A DNA stretch of 64,000 bases from Hyphomonadaceae bacterium ML37 (GTDB lineage: Bacteria; Pseudomonadota; Alphaproteobacteria; Caulobacterales; Maricaulaceae). Every line of letters starts with the position of its first letter. Position 1 is the first letter of the stretch. Shown piece by piece: positions 35,039-43,946 of the stretch. The notes below the pieces were generated by a model. That model made no database searches, was not told the DNA's origin, and saw nothing but the letters and a program-made list of their open reading frames with translations. The stretch covers positions 1,861,191 through 1,925,190 of the forward strand of contig CP091241.1 in the NCBI GenBank assembly GCA_027627685.1. Direction: 5' to 3'. Position numbers and translations under genes: made by a program.

Positions 35039-35062
35039 ATGAACACGACCCGCCAGAGCTGA
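35039..35062 (+). CDS. possible 7-codon leader peptide upstream of the SDR gene
   Basis: An ATG preceded at 9 bases by a perfect AGGAGG (35024-35029) opens a frame encoding MNTTRQS and a stop. It lies 74 bases before the SDR start and is followed by a strong hairpin. It may be a regulatory leader ORF or the remnant of a lost gene start. No translation evidence exists. Confidence 0.35.
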   Translation: MNTTRQS

Positions 35063-35094
35063 CTTCGCGCCGCGCTTCAACGCGCAGCCCTGTA

Positions 35095-35131
35095 GCGCCG
35101 GAGCTTCCGGCGCGCCTCTTCGCGGATTTTT
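35095..35131 (+). promoter_or_regulatory. leader hairpin with downstream T-run
   Basis: GCGCCGGA and TCCGGCGC form an 8-bp stem with a 3-base loop (35095-35113), and TTTTTC follows at 35127. With the short ORF upstream this resembles an attenuator, although the T-run is 13 bases beyond the stem. Confidence 0.35.
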
Positions 35132-35135
35132 CATC

Positions 35136-35942
35136 ATGACATCACTCAACCATCGCATCGCGCTGGTGACCGGCGCTGGCCGGGGCATTGGCGAAGCCAT
35201 CGCGCGCGCTTTTCATCGCGAAGGCGCCCATGTCCTCATCACCGACATCGACGCCGACAGCGCCAACGCGCTCGCCGCAGAGCTGGGCGCGCGGGCCGAG
35301 AGCCTGCCCCTGGACGTGGGTGCGGAAGACGACTGGCGCGCGGCGCAGGCGCATGTCCGCACCCGCCATGGCGGGCTGGACGTTCTGGTCAATAATGCGG
35401 GCATCACGGGATTTCTGGAGACCGAAGGTCCCCATGATCCCGAGCACTTTCAGCTGGCCAGCTGGCGGGCGGTGCACCGGGTCAATCTGGACGGGCTGGC
35501 GCTGGGCTGCCGCGCCGCCATCGCGCTGATGAAGGGCCGGCGCGCCGGGTCCATCATCAATCTCTCCTCACGCTCAGGCGTGGTGGGGATACCGGGCGCG
35601 GCGGCCTACGCCTCGTCCAAGGCGGCGGTGCGCAACCATACCCGCACCGTGGCGCTTTACTGCGCGCAGCAGGGCTATCCCATACGCTGCAACGCGCTCC
35701 TGCCCGCGGCCATCCTGACCCCGATGTGGGACGCCATGCTCGGCGACGGCCCGCAGCGCGACACGATTCTGAACGACATCGCGAGCGGCGTGCCCATGGG
35801 CCGGTTCGGCACGCCGCAGGAAGTCGCCGAGGCGGCGGTGTTCCTGGCGGGCGACGCGTCGAGCTATATGACGGGCGCCGGCCTCGATCTCGACGGCGGG
35901 ATACTGGCGGGCGCGGAGGCGGCGCCGGGGCGGCGGGGGTGA
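35136..35942 (+). CDS. SDR family oxidoreductase (3-beta-hydroxysteroid dehydrogenase-like)
   Basis: 268 aa. [16 protein letters not shown], catalytic Ser in [10 protein letters not shown], Tyr-x3-Lys in YASSK, and C-terminal [12 protein letters not shown]. The layout ([27 protein letters not shown]) is like glucose/3-beta-hydroxysteroid dehydrogenases. The substrate is unknown. Its 5' region holds a short leader ORF and a hairpin. Convergent with mazF; the stops are 5 bases apart. Confidence 0.9.
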   Translation: MTSLNHRIALVTGAGRGIGEAIARAFHREGAHVLITDIDADSANALAAELGARAESLPLDVGAEDDWRAAQAHVRTRHGGLDVLVNNAGITGFLETEGPHDPEHFQLASWRAVHRVNLDGLALGCRAAIALMKGRRAGSIINLSSRSGVVGIPGAAAYASSKAAVRNHTRTVALYCAQQGYPIRCNALLPAAILTPMWDAMLGDGPQRDTILNDIASGVPMGRFGTPQEVAEAAVFLAGDASSYMTGAGLDLDGGILAGAEAAPGRRG

Positions 35943-35946
35943 GGGA

Positions 35947-36309
35947 TCAGGCGGGTGAAGGGGGGTCGGGAAGCTCGAAGAGTGTGGCTACCAGTTGAGC
36001 CATCCGCAGGAGCGTCCCTGATCCTACTTTTCCCGCTAGCTTCGCGTGTCTTGCGCGGGGGTCAACCGTGCGGATTTGGTCGCACAACACCCACCCATGC
36101 ACCGGCGCCTCATCGGTCAGTGCGGTCTTGAATGGCCAAGGCTTTGGATTTGTCGTCACCGGACAGACCAGCACAAAGCTAGAAGCAGCGTTGTATTGAC
36201 GGGTCGATATCACCACAGCGGGGCGCCGCCCGCTTTGCCCATGGCCAAACGCAGGATCAAACTCCAGCCAGATCACGTCGCCACGGTCGAAAACCGCTGG
36301 CGCGCTCAC
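35947..36309 (-). CDS. mazF: type II toxin-antitoxin toxin, MazF/PemK family endoribonuclease
   Basis: 120 aa. The MazF core is clear: RGDVIWLEFDPAFGHGQSGRRPAVVIST, VLVCPVTTNPKPWPF, VLCDQIRTVDPRAR. These proteins cut mRNA at short sequence motifs. The GTG at 36309 overlaps the antitoxin stop (GTGA), the usual coupled arrangement; a longer frame from 36339 would run into the antitoxin gene. No inactivating change is seen. Confidence 0.92.
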   Translation of the reverse strand: MSAPAVFDRGDVIWLEFDPAFGHGQSGRRPAVVISTRQYNAASSFVLVCPVTTNPKPWPFKTALTDEAPVHGWVLCDQIRTVDPRARHAKLAGKVGSGTLLRMAQLVATLFELPDPPSPA

Positions 36310-36545
36310 CAGATTTCTCGTCCCGCTAGCGGTCCCCATTCCATCAGTTCGGGTGGCTCCTTGTCAGCCATCGCCGCAAATATCGCCTCTCGATCCAGGG
36401 GTGGCCGCGCGGGGGTTAGAATGACCTTTCCATCCTGCACACTCAGTTCCACCGCATCGCCGACAGCGAGGCGCGTACGATCAAGAATGTCCTTGGGTAT
36501 CCGCAGCCCGGCTGACTGCCCCCACTTTCCAATCAAAGCTTTCAT
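36306..36545 (-). CDS. mazE: type II antitoxin, MazE/AbrB family
   Basis: 79 aa. AbrB/SpoVT swapped-hairpin DNA-binding domain (KALIGKWGQSAGLRIPKDIL..AVGDAVELSVQDGKVILTP) and a short acidic, flexible C-terminal tail (LDREAIFAAMADKEPPE) that would wrap the toxin. GAGG lies 6 bases before the ATG. An operator-like palindrome overlaps the promoter region directly upstream, consistent with autorepression. Confidence 0.93.
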   Translation of the reverse strand: MKALIGKWGQSAGLRIPKDILDRTRLAVGDAVELSVQDGKVILTPARPPLDREAIFAAMADKEPPELMEWGPLAGREIW

Positions 36546-36560
36546 GGTCGCCTCACGAAT

Positions 36561-36579
36561 TGATATCTTAAAAATATCA
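36561..36579 (-). promoter_or_regulatory. mazEF operator/-10 region
   Basis: TGATAT and ATATCA (6-bp arms, 7-base centre) lie 16 bases before the mazE ATG. A TATGAT -10-like hexamer on the minus strand (36581-36576) overlaps one arm. The patch is strikingly AT-rich for this window. Confidence 0.55.
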
Positions 36580-36698
36580 TAGATGCTTGCACGACGCCAA
36601 CACTCGCTACCCGACGCACACCCTGCCCCCTGCCTTCACCGCGCCCGCGTGCTAGTTTCGTTCTCTTGTTCGAATCGCCGCTTGCCTCAGGTGCGTCC

Positions 36699-38987
36699 AT
36701 GTCCACCCTTCCGCTGTCCCAGCAGGCCGCTGCGCGTCCGCCGCGCACTGAGGCCGCGTATCTTGACGGGCTGAACGCTGACCAGCGCGCGGCGGTGGAG
36801 GCCACTGAAGGCCCGGTTCTGGTGCTGGCGGGGGCCGGGACCGGCAAGACGCGGGTGCTGACCACGCGCCTCGCGCACATATTGGCCACGGGCAAGGCCT
36901 GGCCCTCCCAGATCCTGGCGGTGACCTTCACAAACAAGGCCGCGCGCGAGATGAAGCATCGCGTCAGCGCGAGCATGGGCGAGCATGTGGAGGGCCTGCC
37001 GTGGCTCGGCACTTTCCACTCTGTGGCCGCCCAGATTTTGCGCCGCCACGCCGAACTGGCGGGTCTGAAATCCAGCTTCACCATTCTGGATACCGACGAT
37101 CAGCTGCGCCTGATCAAGCAGATCCTCGAAGCCGAAGGCATCGACATCAAGCGCTGGACTCCGCGCTATTTCGCCAGCCTGGTGGACGGGTGGAAGAACC
37201 GCGCACTGACGCCCGAACGCATCCCGGAAGAAGACAAGTGGAGCTTCGCCGACGGACAGGCCGGCGCGCTCTACCGGCTTTATCAGGAACGCCTGTCGGT
37301 TCTGAACGCCTGCGATTTCGGCGATCTCCTGCTGCACGTCATCACCATCTTCCAGGCCCACCCCGACGTGCTGGCCGAGTTCCACCGCCGCTTCCGCTAT
37401 GTGCTGGTGGACGAGTATCAGGACACCAACGTCGCACAGTATCTGTGGCTGCGCCTGCTGGCGCGCGGATCGGGCAATCTGTGCTGCGTGGGTGATGACG
37501 ACCAGTCCATCTATGGCTGGCGAGGCGCGGAGGTGGACAACATTCTGCGCTTCGAGACCGATTTTCCCGGCGCGAAAGTCATACGGCTGGAGCGCAATTA
37601 CCGATCTACCGGACATATTCTGGGCGCCGCCGCCGGCCTGATCGCCGCCAACAAGGCGCGCCTGGGCAAGACGCTGTGGACCGAGGACGATCCCGGCCAG
37701 CCTGTGCAGGTCAGCGGTTTGTGGGATGGCGAGGCCGAAGCGCGCTTTGTCGCCGACACGGTGGAAGCCCATGTGCGGGGCGGCGGCAAGCACAGCGATA
37801 TCGCGGTGCTGGTGCGCGCCTCATGGCAGATGCGCGCCTTTGAAGAGCGTTTCATCATGCTGGGCCTGCCCTACAAGGTGGTCGGCGGACCCAGATTCTT
37901 CGAGCGCGCCGAGATCCGCGACGCCTTGGCCTATATGCGCCTTGTACGCTCCATCGATGATGATCTGGCGTTCGAGCGCGTGGTCAACACGCCCAAGCGG
38001 GGCATCGGCGACACCACCGTGCAGCGGCTCGCCGCGGCGGCGCGCAGCGCGCGCACCTCCATCGCCGAGGCCGCGCGCCTGATCGTCCGGACCGACGAGA
38101 TTCGCGGCAAGGCTCGCACGGCCTTGCAGGTCTTTTTGCGCGATATCGACCGCTGGGCGGGTCAGGCCGAGAGCATGCGCCATGACGAGCTGGCCGAGAT
38201 CGTGCTCGATGAAAGCGGCTACACGTCCATGTGGCGCGAGGACAAGAGCCCGCAGGCGGCCGGCCGTCTCGATAACCTGAAGGAGCTGGTGCGCTCCATG
38301 GGGGAGTTCGACACGCTGGACGCCTTCCTAGAACACATCGCTCTCGTCTCCGACGTGGACCGCGCTGAGGATGGCGAAGAGGTCTCGCTGATGACGCTGC
38401 ACGCCGCGAAGGGGCTGGAATTTCCGCTGGTCTTCCTGCCGGGCTGGGAAGAAACGGTCTTCCCCTCCCAGCGCGCGCTGGACGAAAGCGGCGCAGCCGC
38501 GCTGGAGGAAGAGCGGCGCCTGGCCTATGTGGGCCTCACCCGGGCGCGCGAGCGCGCGATCATCAGCTTCACCGCCAACCGCATGATTTACGGGCGCTGG
38601 CAATCGGTGCTGCCCTCGCGCTTCATCGATGAATTGCCGCCCGAGCACTGCGAGGCCCAGTCGGAAACCGGATATTACGACGCCGGGCCGGGCTTCCAGG
38701 AGAGCGCCGGACCGTCGGACGCGTTCCGCTCCTCCTATGAGAGCCCCGGCTGGCGGCGCTATCAGGAGAGCCAGGCCTCGGGCCGGCGCGCCAATCCCGG
38801 CGTGATCGAGGGCCAGGCCACGCTCATCACCAGCGGGAAGCCGAGTAAATTCGCCCGCGGTCAACGCGTCTTCCACCAGAAATTCGGCTATGGCCAGATC
38901 ATCGAAGCCGACGGTGACAAACTCACCGTGGCGTTTGAAAAAGCCGGCACGAAGAAGGTGGTGGCTGGGTTTGTGGAGGCGGTTTGA
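36699..38987 (+). CDS. uvrD: ATP-dependent DNA helicase, UvrD/PcrA type
   Basis: 762 aa SF1A helicase. Q-motif LNADQRAAV, Walker A AGAGTGKT, motif Ia VTFTNKAAREM, Walker B VLVDEYQDTN, motif III VGDDDQSIYGWRGA, motif IV LERNYRST, motif V HAAKGLEFP and motif VI AYVGLTRARER. The C-terminus carries the Tudor-like segment GQRVFHQKFGYGQIIEADGDKL seen in PcrA/UvrD, used to contact RNA polymerase. Role: nucleotide excision and mismatch repair, transcription-coupled repair. The ATG at 36699 is preferred to 36666. Confidence 0.95.
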   Translation: MSTLPLSQQAAARPPRTEAAYLDGLNADQRAAVEATEGPVLVLAGAGTGKTRVLTTRLAHILATGKAWPSQILAVTFTNKAAREMKHRVSASMGEHVEGLPWLGTFHSVAAQILRRHAELAGLKSSFTILDTDDQLRLIKQILEAEGIDIKRWTPRYFASLVDGWKNRALTPERIPEEDKWSFADGQAGALYRLYQERLSVLNACDFGDLLLHVITIFQAHPDVLAEFHRRFRYVLVDEYQDTNVAQYLWLRLLARGSGNLCCVGDDDQSIYGWRGAEVDNILRFETDFPGAKVIRLERNYRSTGHILGAAAGLIAANKARLGKTLWTEDDPGQPVQVSGLWDGEAEARFVADTVEAHVRGGGKHSDIAVLVRASWQMRAFEERFIMLGLPYKVVGGPRFFERAEIRDALAYMRLVRSIDDDLAFERVVNTPKRGIGDTTVQRLAAAARSARTSIAEAARLIVRTDEIRGKARTALQVFLRDIDRWAGQAESMRHDELAEIVLDESGYTSMWREDKSPQAAGRLDNLKELVRSMGEFDTLDAFLEHIALVSDVDRAEDGEEVSLMTLHAAKGLEFPLVFLPGWEETVFPSQRALDESGAAALEEERRLAYVGLTRARERAIISFTANRMIYGRWQSVLPSRFIDELPPEHCEAQSETGYYDAGPGFQESAGPSDAFRSSYESPGWRRYQESQASGRRANPGVIEGQATLITSGKPSKFARGQRVFHQKFGYGQIIEADGDKLTVAFEKAGTKKVVAGFVEAV

Positions 38988-39033
38988 GGCCGCCCCAACC
39001 CCTCCGCCCGCTGACAATCACGCGCACCGGCCT

Positions 39034-39061
39034 TTGCGCCCCGGGCAGGCTCTGCTATCAG
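39034..39061 (+). promoter_or_regulatory. likely promoter of prs
   Basis: TTGCGC, 16 bases, TATCAG, 34 bases before the prs ATG. Confidence 0.45.
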
Positions 39062-39095
39062 GCGCACGGGGATTGGGTCTCGAGGGTGATGCGTC

Positions 39096-40028
39096 ATGAA
39101 GCTGATCTGCGGCAACGCCAACCGGCCATTGGCGAAAGCCATCGCGGACTATCTCGACGCCCCCCTGTCCAACGTGGAGATCGAACGCTTCGCCGATGAC
39201 GAGCTGTTCGTGCGCATTGATGAGAACATGCGCGGACAGGACGTCTTCATGATCCAGTCCACCTCCAAGCCCGCCAACGACAATCTTATGGAATTGCTGA
39301 TCTGCATGGACGCGCTCACACGGGCGAGCGCACGGCGGATAACAGCGGTCATCCCCTATTTCGGCTATGCCCGCCAGGACCGCAAAGTTGGCGGGCGCAC
39401 GCCCATCACCGCCAAGCTGGTGGCCAATCTGATCGCCGGCTCCGGGGCCCACCGCGTGCTGACGCTGGACCTGCATGCCGGCCAGATACAGGGCTTTTTC
39501 GACATCCCCACCGACAATCTGTTCGCCACGCCGGTGTTCGAGCGCGACATCCGCCAGAGCTATGACGTGAAGGATCTAATGATCGTGTCGCCGGACGTAG
39601 GCGGGGTGGTGCGCGCGCGCGCTCTGGCCAGCCGCTTGGGCGCCGACATCGCCATCGTGGACAAGCGCCGTCCGCGTGCGGGCGTCAGCGAAGTGATGAA
39701 CATCATCGGCGATGTGGAAGGCCGGCGCTGCATCATCTTTGACGACATCATCGATTCAGGCGGCACGCTGTGCAACGCCGCCGCCGCCATCAAGGACGCC
39801 GGCGCCGCCGAGGTCTCGGCCTACATCACCCACGGCGTTCTGTCGGGCAAAGCGATCGAGCGCATCGACGCTTCGGTGCTGAGCGAACTGGTGGTCACCG
39901 ATTCCATCAATGTGACCGACAAGACGGCGGCGTCTGCCAAGGTGCGCGCGCTCTCGGTTGCGCCGCTGCTGGGCGAAGCCATCCGGCGCATCGCCAATGA
40001 TGAGTCCGTGTCCAAACTGTTCGACTAG
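39096..40028 (+). CDS. prs: ribose-phosphate pyrophosphokinase
   Basis: 310 aa. [17 protein letters not shown] at the N-terminus, the ATP/Mg loop [11 protein letters not shown], the flexible loop with DKRRPRAG, and the PRPP signature [17 protein letters not shown]. It makes PRPP from ribose-5-phosphate and ATP for nucleotide, histidine and tryptophan synthesis. The start has GAGGGTG nearby. It ends in front of a bidirectional hairpin facing the convergent exchanger gene. Confidence 0.97.
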   Translation: MKLICGNANRPLAKAIADYLDAPLSNVEIERFADDELFVRIDENMRGQDVFMIQSTSKPANDNLMELLICMDALTRASARRITAVIPYFGYARQDRKVGGRTPITAKLVANLIAGSGAHRVLTLDLHAGQIQGFFDIPTDNLFATPVFERDIRQSYDVKDLMIVSPDVGGVVRARALASRLGADIAIVDKRRPRAGVSEVMNIIGDVEGRRCIIFDDIIDSGGTLCNAAAAIKDAGAAEVSAYITHGVLSGKAIERIDASVLSELVVTDSINVTDKTAASAKVRALSVAPLLGEAIRRIANDESVSKLFD

Positions 40029-40047
40029 ACGCCCGCCCCGGTCTGCT

Positions 40048-40070
40048 CGGGTCCGGTCGGCCCGGACCCG
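40048..40070. terminator. bidirectional hairpin between prs and the exchanger gene
   Basis: CGGGTCCGG and CCGGACCCG form a perfect 9-bp stem with a 5-base loop in the 44-base gap between two convergent genes. There is no T-run on either side. Confidence 0.5.
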
Positions 40071-40072
40071 TC

Positions 40073-41803
40073 CTATCCGGGAATGTCTCTCTGCTCCTCG
40101 GCGTCCTCGATAGGATCGAGCCGCTCGATATTCAGGTCCGACCGCCCGCTGATCAGGTCCACCGCCCGGTCCGCCGCGTCCTGGAAGGGCTGCAACACCA
40201 GATCGGCGCCCGCCTCCGTCAATTCGTCAATGCGCGTGCCATGCTGGCTGGTGACGGCGATCTTCCCCTTGAAGCCGAGCTGGCGCAGCGTCTTGATCAT
40301 AGCGATGCGGCTGTCCTCGTGGGCGACGCCGGTTTCACGGTCCGTAGCGGTGGAAATCACCCACTGCACGCCCTTCAGCGGCAGATGGGAGATGAATTCC
40401 TGATCGGACAGATCGCCATAGATTGTATCCAGCCCACGATCGCGCCAGGTCCGCACGGCCGCCGGATTGAAGTCCGCGCCCAGCGCTGAAATCTCGTTCT
40501 TGATCAGGCGCTGCGCAATCGCGCCGCCATACCGGCCCAGCCCCAGAAGGATCACGTCATGACGCCGTTTGGCGGCGTCGCCCTCTCCGTTCTCGGCTGG
40601 CTGGAGCGTCTTGCGCTCGAACACGCCCAGGATCGGCTCCAGCAGCGGGTATATGCGGTGGGAGTAGGTGATCATGTAGGTCGATGCGCCGATGGTGATG
40701 AGCCCCACCAGGGTCACCAGGCCCAGCGCCCGCTCGTCGACATGGCCTATGGTCAGGCCCATCGCCATGAAGATAAGCGAAAACTCGGAGATTTGCGCCA
40801 CGGTGAGACCGGCGAGGAAACCGGTGCGCTTGCGATAGCCCATCACCCCCATGATCACCATGACGATGAGCGGATTGCCGATGAGGACGAAGAGCGAAAA
40901 GATCACCGCCGCCGGGATGTTCTGCCCGATCAGGGACAGGTCAAGCTGGGACCCCAGCGCCACGAAAAAGAACAGCAGCAGGAAATCACGCAGCGAGGCG
41001 AGGCGGGCCGAGATGGCGTCGCGGTAGGGCGTCGAGGCCAGCGCCACCCCCGCCAGCAGACCGCCCAGCTCCTTGCCCAGGCCGAATACATCGCCAATGG
41101 CCGCGAACGCGGCGGCCATGGCGATGGAGAAGGTAATCAGCAGCTCGGGCGATCCGGCCAGCCGCGATGTTAGCGGCGTGGCGGCGAAGCGGATGAACAG
41201 GACCACGAGGACCACCATCACCAGGCCCGCGCCCAGCACCGTCAGGACGTCCTGTACGCCCGCGCCGTCCTGTCCGCCGACGCCCAGCGCGCTCAGCGCG
41301 ATCATGGCGACCACCACCACAATGTCCTGAACAATCAAGAAGCCCAGCGCGATGCGGCCGTGAAGCGAGTCGATCTCGCGCTTGTCGCTGAGCAGCTTCA
41401 CGATAATGATCGTGGATGAGAAGGTCAGCGCCACCGCGATATACACGCTGGTGATGGGGTCGAAGCCAAGGCCGAGGGCGATCAGGAAGCCGAAGATCGA
41501 CGTAAAGGCGACCTGTCCAAGACCCGTCAGCAGGGACACCGGGCCGAGCGATTGGATCAGCTTGATGTCCAGCTTGATGCCCACCAGGAACAGCAGCAGC
41601 GCGATGCCCAGCTCGGCCAGCACGCCGACGCTGTCATCAGACCGGATCAGGTCCAGCACGGAGGGGCCGGCGATGATGCCCACCACGATGAAACTGACGA
41701 TCAGGGGCTGGCGCAGGATATGGCCGACCAATCCGATGGCCGCAGCGACCGTGAGCAGCACTGCGATCTCGTAAAAGATCGAGTGGGTGATCACGTCTTC
41801 CAT
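40073..41803 (-). CDS. KefB/RosB-type monovalent cation:proton antiporter (CPA2) with RCK domain
   Basis: 576 aa. About 12 transmembrane helices of the Na_H_exchanger fold (~1-385; signatures LLLFLVGIKLDIKL and ALTFSSTIIIVKLL), then a TrkA-N/RCK domain (~415-530) with the Rossmann motif VILLGLGRYGGAIAQRL. Predicted K+ (or Na+)/H+ exchange gated by a nucleotide-type ligand at the RCK domain. No KefF/KefG ancillary subunit is adjacent. The ATG at 41803 (MEDVITHSIFYEIAVLL) fits the family; the longer frame from 41878 does not. Confidence 0.9.
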   Translation of the reverse strand: MEDVITHSIFYEIAVLLTVAAAIGLVGHILRQPLIVSFIVVGIIAGPSVLDLIRSDDSVGVLAELGIALLLFLVGIKLDIKLIQSLGPVSLLTGLGQVAFTSIFGFLIALGLGFDPITSVYIAVALTFSSTIIIVKLLSDKREIDSLHGRIALGFLIVQDIVVVVAMIALSALGVGGQDGAGVQDVLTVLGAGLVMVVLVVLFIRFAATPLTSRLAGSPELLITFSIAMAAAFAAIGDVFGLGKELGGLLAGVALASTPYRDAISARLASLRDFLLLFFFVALGSQLDLSLIGQNIPAAVIFSLFVLIGNPLIVMVIMGVMGYRKRTGFLAGLTVAQISEFSLIFMAMGLTIGHVDERALGLVTLVGLITIGASTYMITYSHRIYPLLEPILGVFERKTLQPAENGEGDAAKRRHDVILLGLGRYGGAIAQRLIKNEISALGADFNPAAVRTWRDRGLDTIYGDLSDQEFISHLPLKGVQWVISTATDRETGVAHEDSRIAMIKTLRQLGFKGKIAVTSQHGTRIDELTEAGADLVLQPFQDAADRAVDLISGRSDLNIERLDPIEDAEEQRDIPG

Positions 41804-42010
41804 GGCTGTGCGCCCCCTGGCAAAACAGCGCCGCGCCCGGTGCGCGCGCGCACCGGGCCTGCCGCCTGAAATAAACAAGTTACCGAGTGTGCGGCGACTC
41901 AGCCTGCCGCGTCAAAGAAAAAGGCGGTGTGATGCAGGCCGGGCGGTGGGTCTGGACGCCGCTCGCGCATCACGGCAGGGTCTGTTCGGCTTAACTGACC
42001 GGGGACGCGC

Positions 42011-42994
42011 ATGAAGGATCTTGATCACGCCATGGCCGAGCTTGGCCCGTGGCTGTCGCAGCATGAATCGCGCCGCAAGGCGGCCGTGTCCCGGCTGGTG
42101 GTGGGCATTGTGGCCGCTGTCGCCGCGGCGATCGTCATCGGCGCCGGTCTGGGCTTTGCGGGCGTGCCCACGCCCTTCGTGATTTTCGCAGGCGTAGCCG
42201 CAGCGATGGGCGTCATGGCGTGGGCGGGCTATCCGCTTCAGCAGCTGCGCACCGAAGTCAAACACGGCCTGAACACCCGCATGGCGCAGGCATTCGGCCT
42301 GACCTACAGCCCCAGGCCGCCCAGCCCCGCCCGCTTTGACGCCTTCCTCTCTCATGGCCTGATCACCAGCTCGGACCGGCAAGCGTTCGAAGACCATTTC
42401 GCCGGCGAATCTCACGGCGCCGATTTCGAGCTGTACGAAGCCCATCTCCAACAGCGCCGACGCAGCAAGGACCGCACCTATTACGTCACTGTGTTTCACG
42501 GTGTTCTGATCCGCATCACCTTCCCGCTCACCATCGAGGGCGTGACCCTGGTGACGCGCGACAAGGGTCTGTTCAACGGCATCGAAGCGTTCTCGCGGCG
42601 CCATCTCGCGGGGCGCAAGCTGGAGCGTATCGGCCTGGTCGATCTCCGGTTCGACCGTCTGTTCGAGGTGTACGGCACCGACCAGGTGATGGCGCGCTAT
42701 CTGCTGACCCCCTCGTTCATGGAGCGCCTGCTCAGGCTGGAAGAAGTGCTCGCGGGCAAGAACGTGCGCTGTGTGTTCGACGAGGACCTCGTCCCCGAAA
42801 GCGGGCGCGGCGAGCTTCTGATTGCGGCCGAGACTGGCAACAAGTTCGAGCCCGGCTCACTGTTCACGCCGCTGGATGACCGCAAGCGCGTCGCCAAGCT
42901 GCATGAAGAGTTCCGGCTGATCGAGGACATCATGGAAACGCTGCTGCAACCGCCCGCTCAAGGCGGCGGTGTGGGCGCCAGCGTGGTGGCGTAG
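42011..42994 (+). CDS. DUF3137 domain-containing membrane protein
   Basis: 327 aa. Two transmembrane helices near the N-terminus (~27-50 and ~52-72), followed by a large soluble domain with FELYEAHLQQRRRSKDRTYYVTVFHGVLIRITFP and ELLIAAETGNKFEPGSLFTP, characteristic of DUF3137. The function of the family is unknown. It is divergent from the exchanger gene, and the 207-base gap shows no obvious gene. Confidence 0.8.
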   Translation: MKDLDHAMAELGPWLSQHESRRKAAVSRLVVGIVAAVAAAIVIGAGLGFAGVPTPFVIFAGVAAAMGVMAWAGYPLQQLRTEVKHGLNTRMAQAFGLTYSPRPPSPARFDAFLSHGLITSSDRQAFEDHFAGESHGADFELYEAHLQQRRRSKDRTYYVTVFHGVLIRITFPLTIEGVTLVTRDKGLFNGIEAFSRRHLAGRKLERIGLVDLRFDRLFEVYGTDQVMARYLLTPSFMERLLRLEEVLAGKNVRCVFDEDLVPESGRGELLIAAETGNKFEPGSLFTPLDDRKRVAKLHEEFRLIEDIMETLLQPPAQGGGVGASVVA

Positions 42995-43068
42995 CCTGAG
43001 GGTGAGGATTGCCGGGCAAACCGGACATGTCTGCGCTCCAGGCTGCAGCAATACGCGCACCGCGCGCC

Positions 43069-43097
43069 TTGCGCGGGTTTGGCGGATCGGCTATAGC
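43069..43097 (+). promoter_or_regulatory. sigma70-type promoter of rplY
   Basis: TTGCGC, exactly 17 bases, TATAGC, 102 bases before the rplY start, leaving a ~95-base leader that contains a strong hairpin. Confidence 0.55.
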
Positions 43098-43146
43098 CCG
43101 CCGCTCGAATTGCGGTGCTGCGCTCAAGGCGCGTCGCCGCGCGCCG

Positions 43147-43170
43147 TGCGCCGCCGGTTTGGGCGGCGCA
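43147..43170 (+). promoter_or_regulatory. 5' leader hairpin of rplY
   Basis: TGCGCCGCC and GGCGGCGCA form a perfect 9-bp stem with a 6-base loop, ending 28 bases before the rplY ATG and just upstream of its GAGGAA Shine-Dalgarno. This is a position where a ribosomal protein could feed back on its own translation. Confidence 0.4.
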
Positions 43171-43198
43171 TGCATTTGAACCCTGAGGAACCGGTCTG

Positions 43199-43852
43199 AT
43201 GAGCGATATTGTTCTTTCCGTCGAAGTGCGCGAGCGCACCGGCAAGGGCGGCGCCCGCGAAGCGCGCCGCGGCGGCCTTGTGCCGGGCGTGCTGTATGGC
43301 GGCGATCGCGGCCCGGTCGCCATCACGCTGAAAAACAATGAGCTGATCAAGGCGATCAATTCGGGCAAGTTTCTGTCCCAGATGATCACCATCAACCACA
43401 AGGGCGAGACGCAAACTGTGCTGACGCGCGATGTGCAGTTCGATCCGGTGCGCGATTTCCCGCTGCACGTGGACTTTCAGCGCGTGGACGAAAATTCGGT
43501 CATCTCGGTGGAAGTGCCTGTGCGCTTCCTCAATGAAGAGAAGGCCCCGGGCATCAAGCGCGGCGGCGTGGTCAACGTGGTGCGCCACACCATCGAAGTG
43601 TACTGCCCGGCCGGCCAGATCCCGGAAGCGATCGAGATCGATATCGAGCACATGAATATCGGGGACTCGCTGCACATCTCCGAAGTCACCCTGCCCGAAG
43701 GCGTGAAGCCGACCATCACCGACCGCGACTTCACCATTGCGACCATGCAAGGCTCGCGTGCGGTGATCGAAGGCGAAGATGGCGACGCGGAGGACGCAGA
43801 GTCCGATGACGACGCCGAGGTCCAAGCCGAGGACGAAACCAGCGAGGACTAG
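43199..43852 (+). CDS. rplY: 50S ribosomal protein L25/general stress protein Ctc
   Basis: 217 aa, the long Ctc form. The N-terminal L25 5S rRNA-binding domain (EVRERTGKGGAREARRGGLVPGVLYGG) is followed by the C-terminal beta domain (VPVRFLNEEKAPGIKRGGVVNVVRHTIEVYCPA) and an acidic tail. It is placed directly before pth, the order found in most bacteria. A GAGGAACC Shine-Dalgarno precedes the ATG. Confidence 0.96.
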   Translation: MSDIVLSVEVRERTGKGGAREARRGGLVPGVLYGGDRGPVAITLKNNELIKAINSGKFLSQMITINHKGETQTVLTRDVQFDPVRDFPLHVDFQRVDENSVISVEVPVRFLNEEKAPGIKRGGVVNVVRHTIEVYCPAGQIPEAIEIDIEHMNIGDSLHISEVTLPEGVKPTITDRDFTIATMQGSRAVIEGEDGDAEDAESDDDAEVQAEDETSED

Positions 43853-43887
43853 TCCTGCTGGCCCCTAGCCCGGCCCTGAACCGTATC

Positions 43888-43930
43888 AAGGGCGGCGCGC
43901 CGGAGCCTGGCTCCAGCCGCCGCCCTTTCC
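43888..43930 (+). terminator. hairpin between rplY and pth
   Basis: AAGGGCGGCG (43888-43897) pairs with CGCCGCCCTT (43918-43927), with a second inner stem GGAGCC/GGCTCC inside the loop. Only TTTCC follows, so it may be a leaky terminator or a processing/stability hairpin within the rplY-pth operon. Confidence 0.5.
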
Positions 43931-43946
43931 ATGTGCGGAGCACGCC

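Noticed and set aside
36656-36673. GTTC-TCTT-GTTC before uvrD as a LexA box
   Set aside because: The spacer is 4 bases; the alphaproteobacterial operator needs 7.
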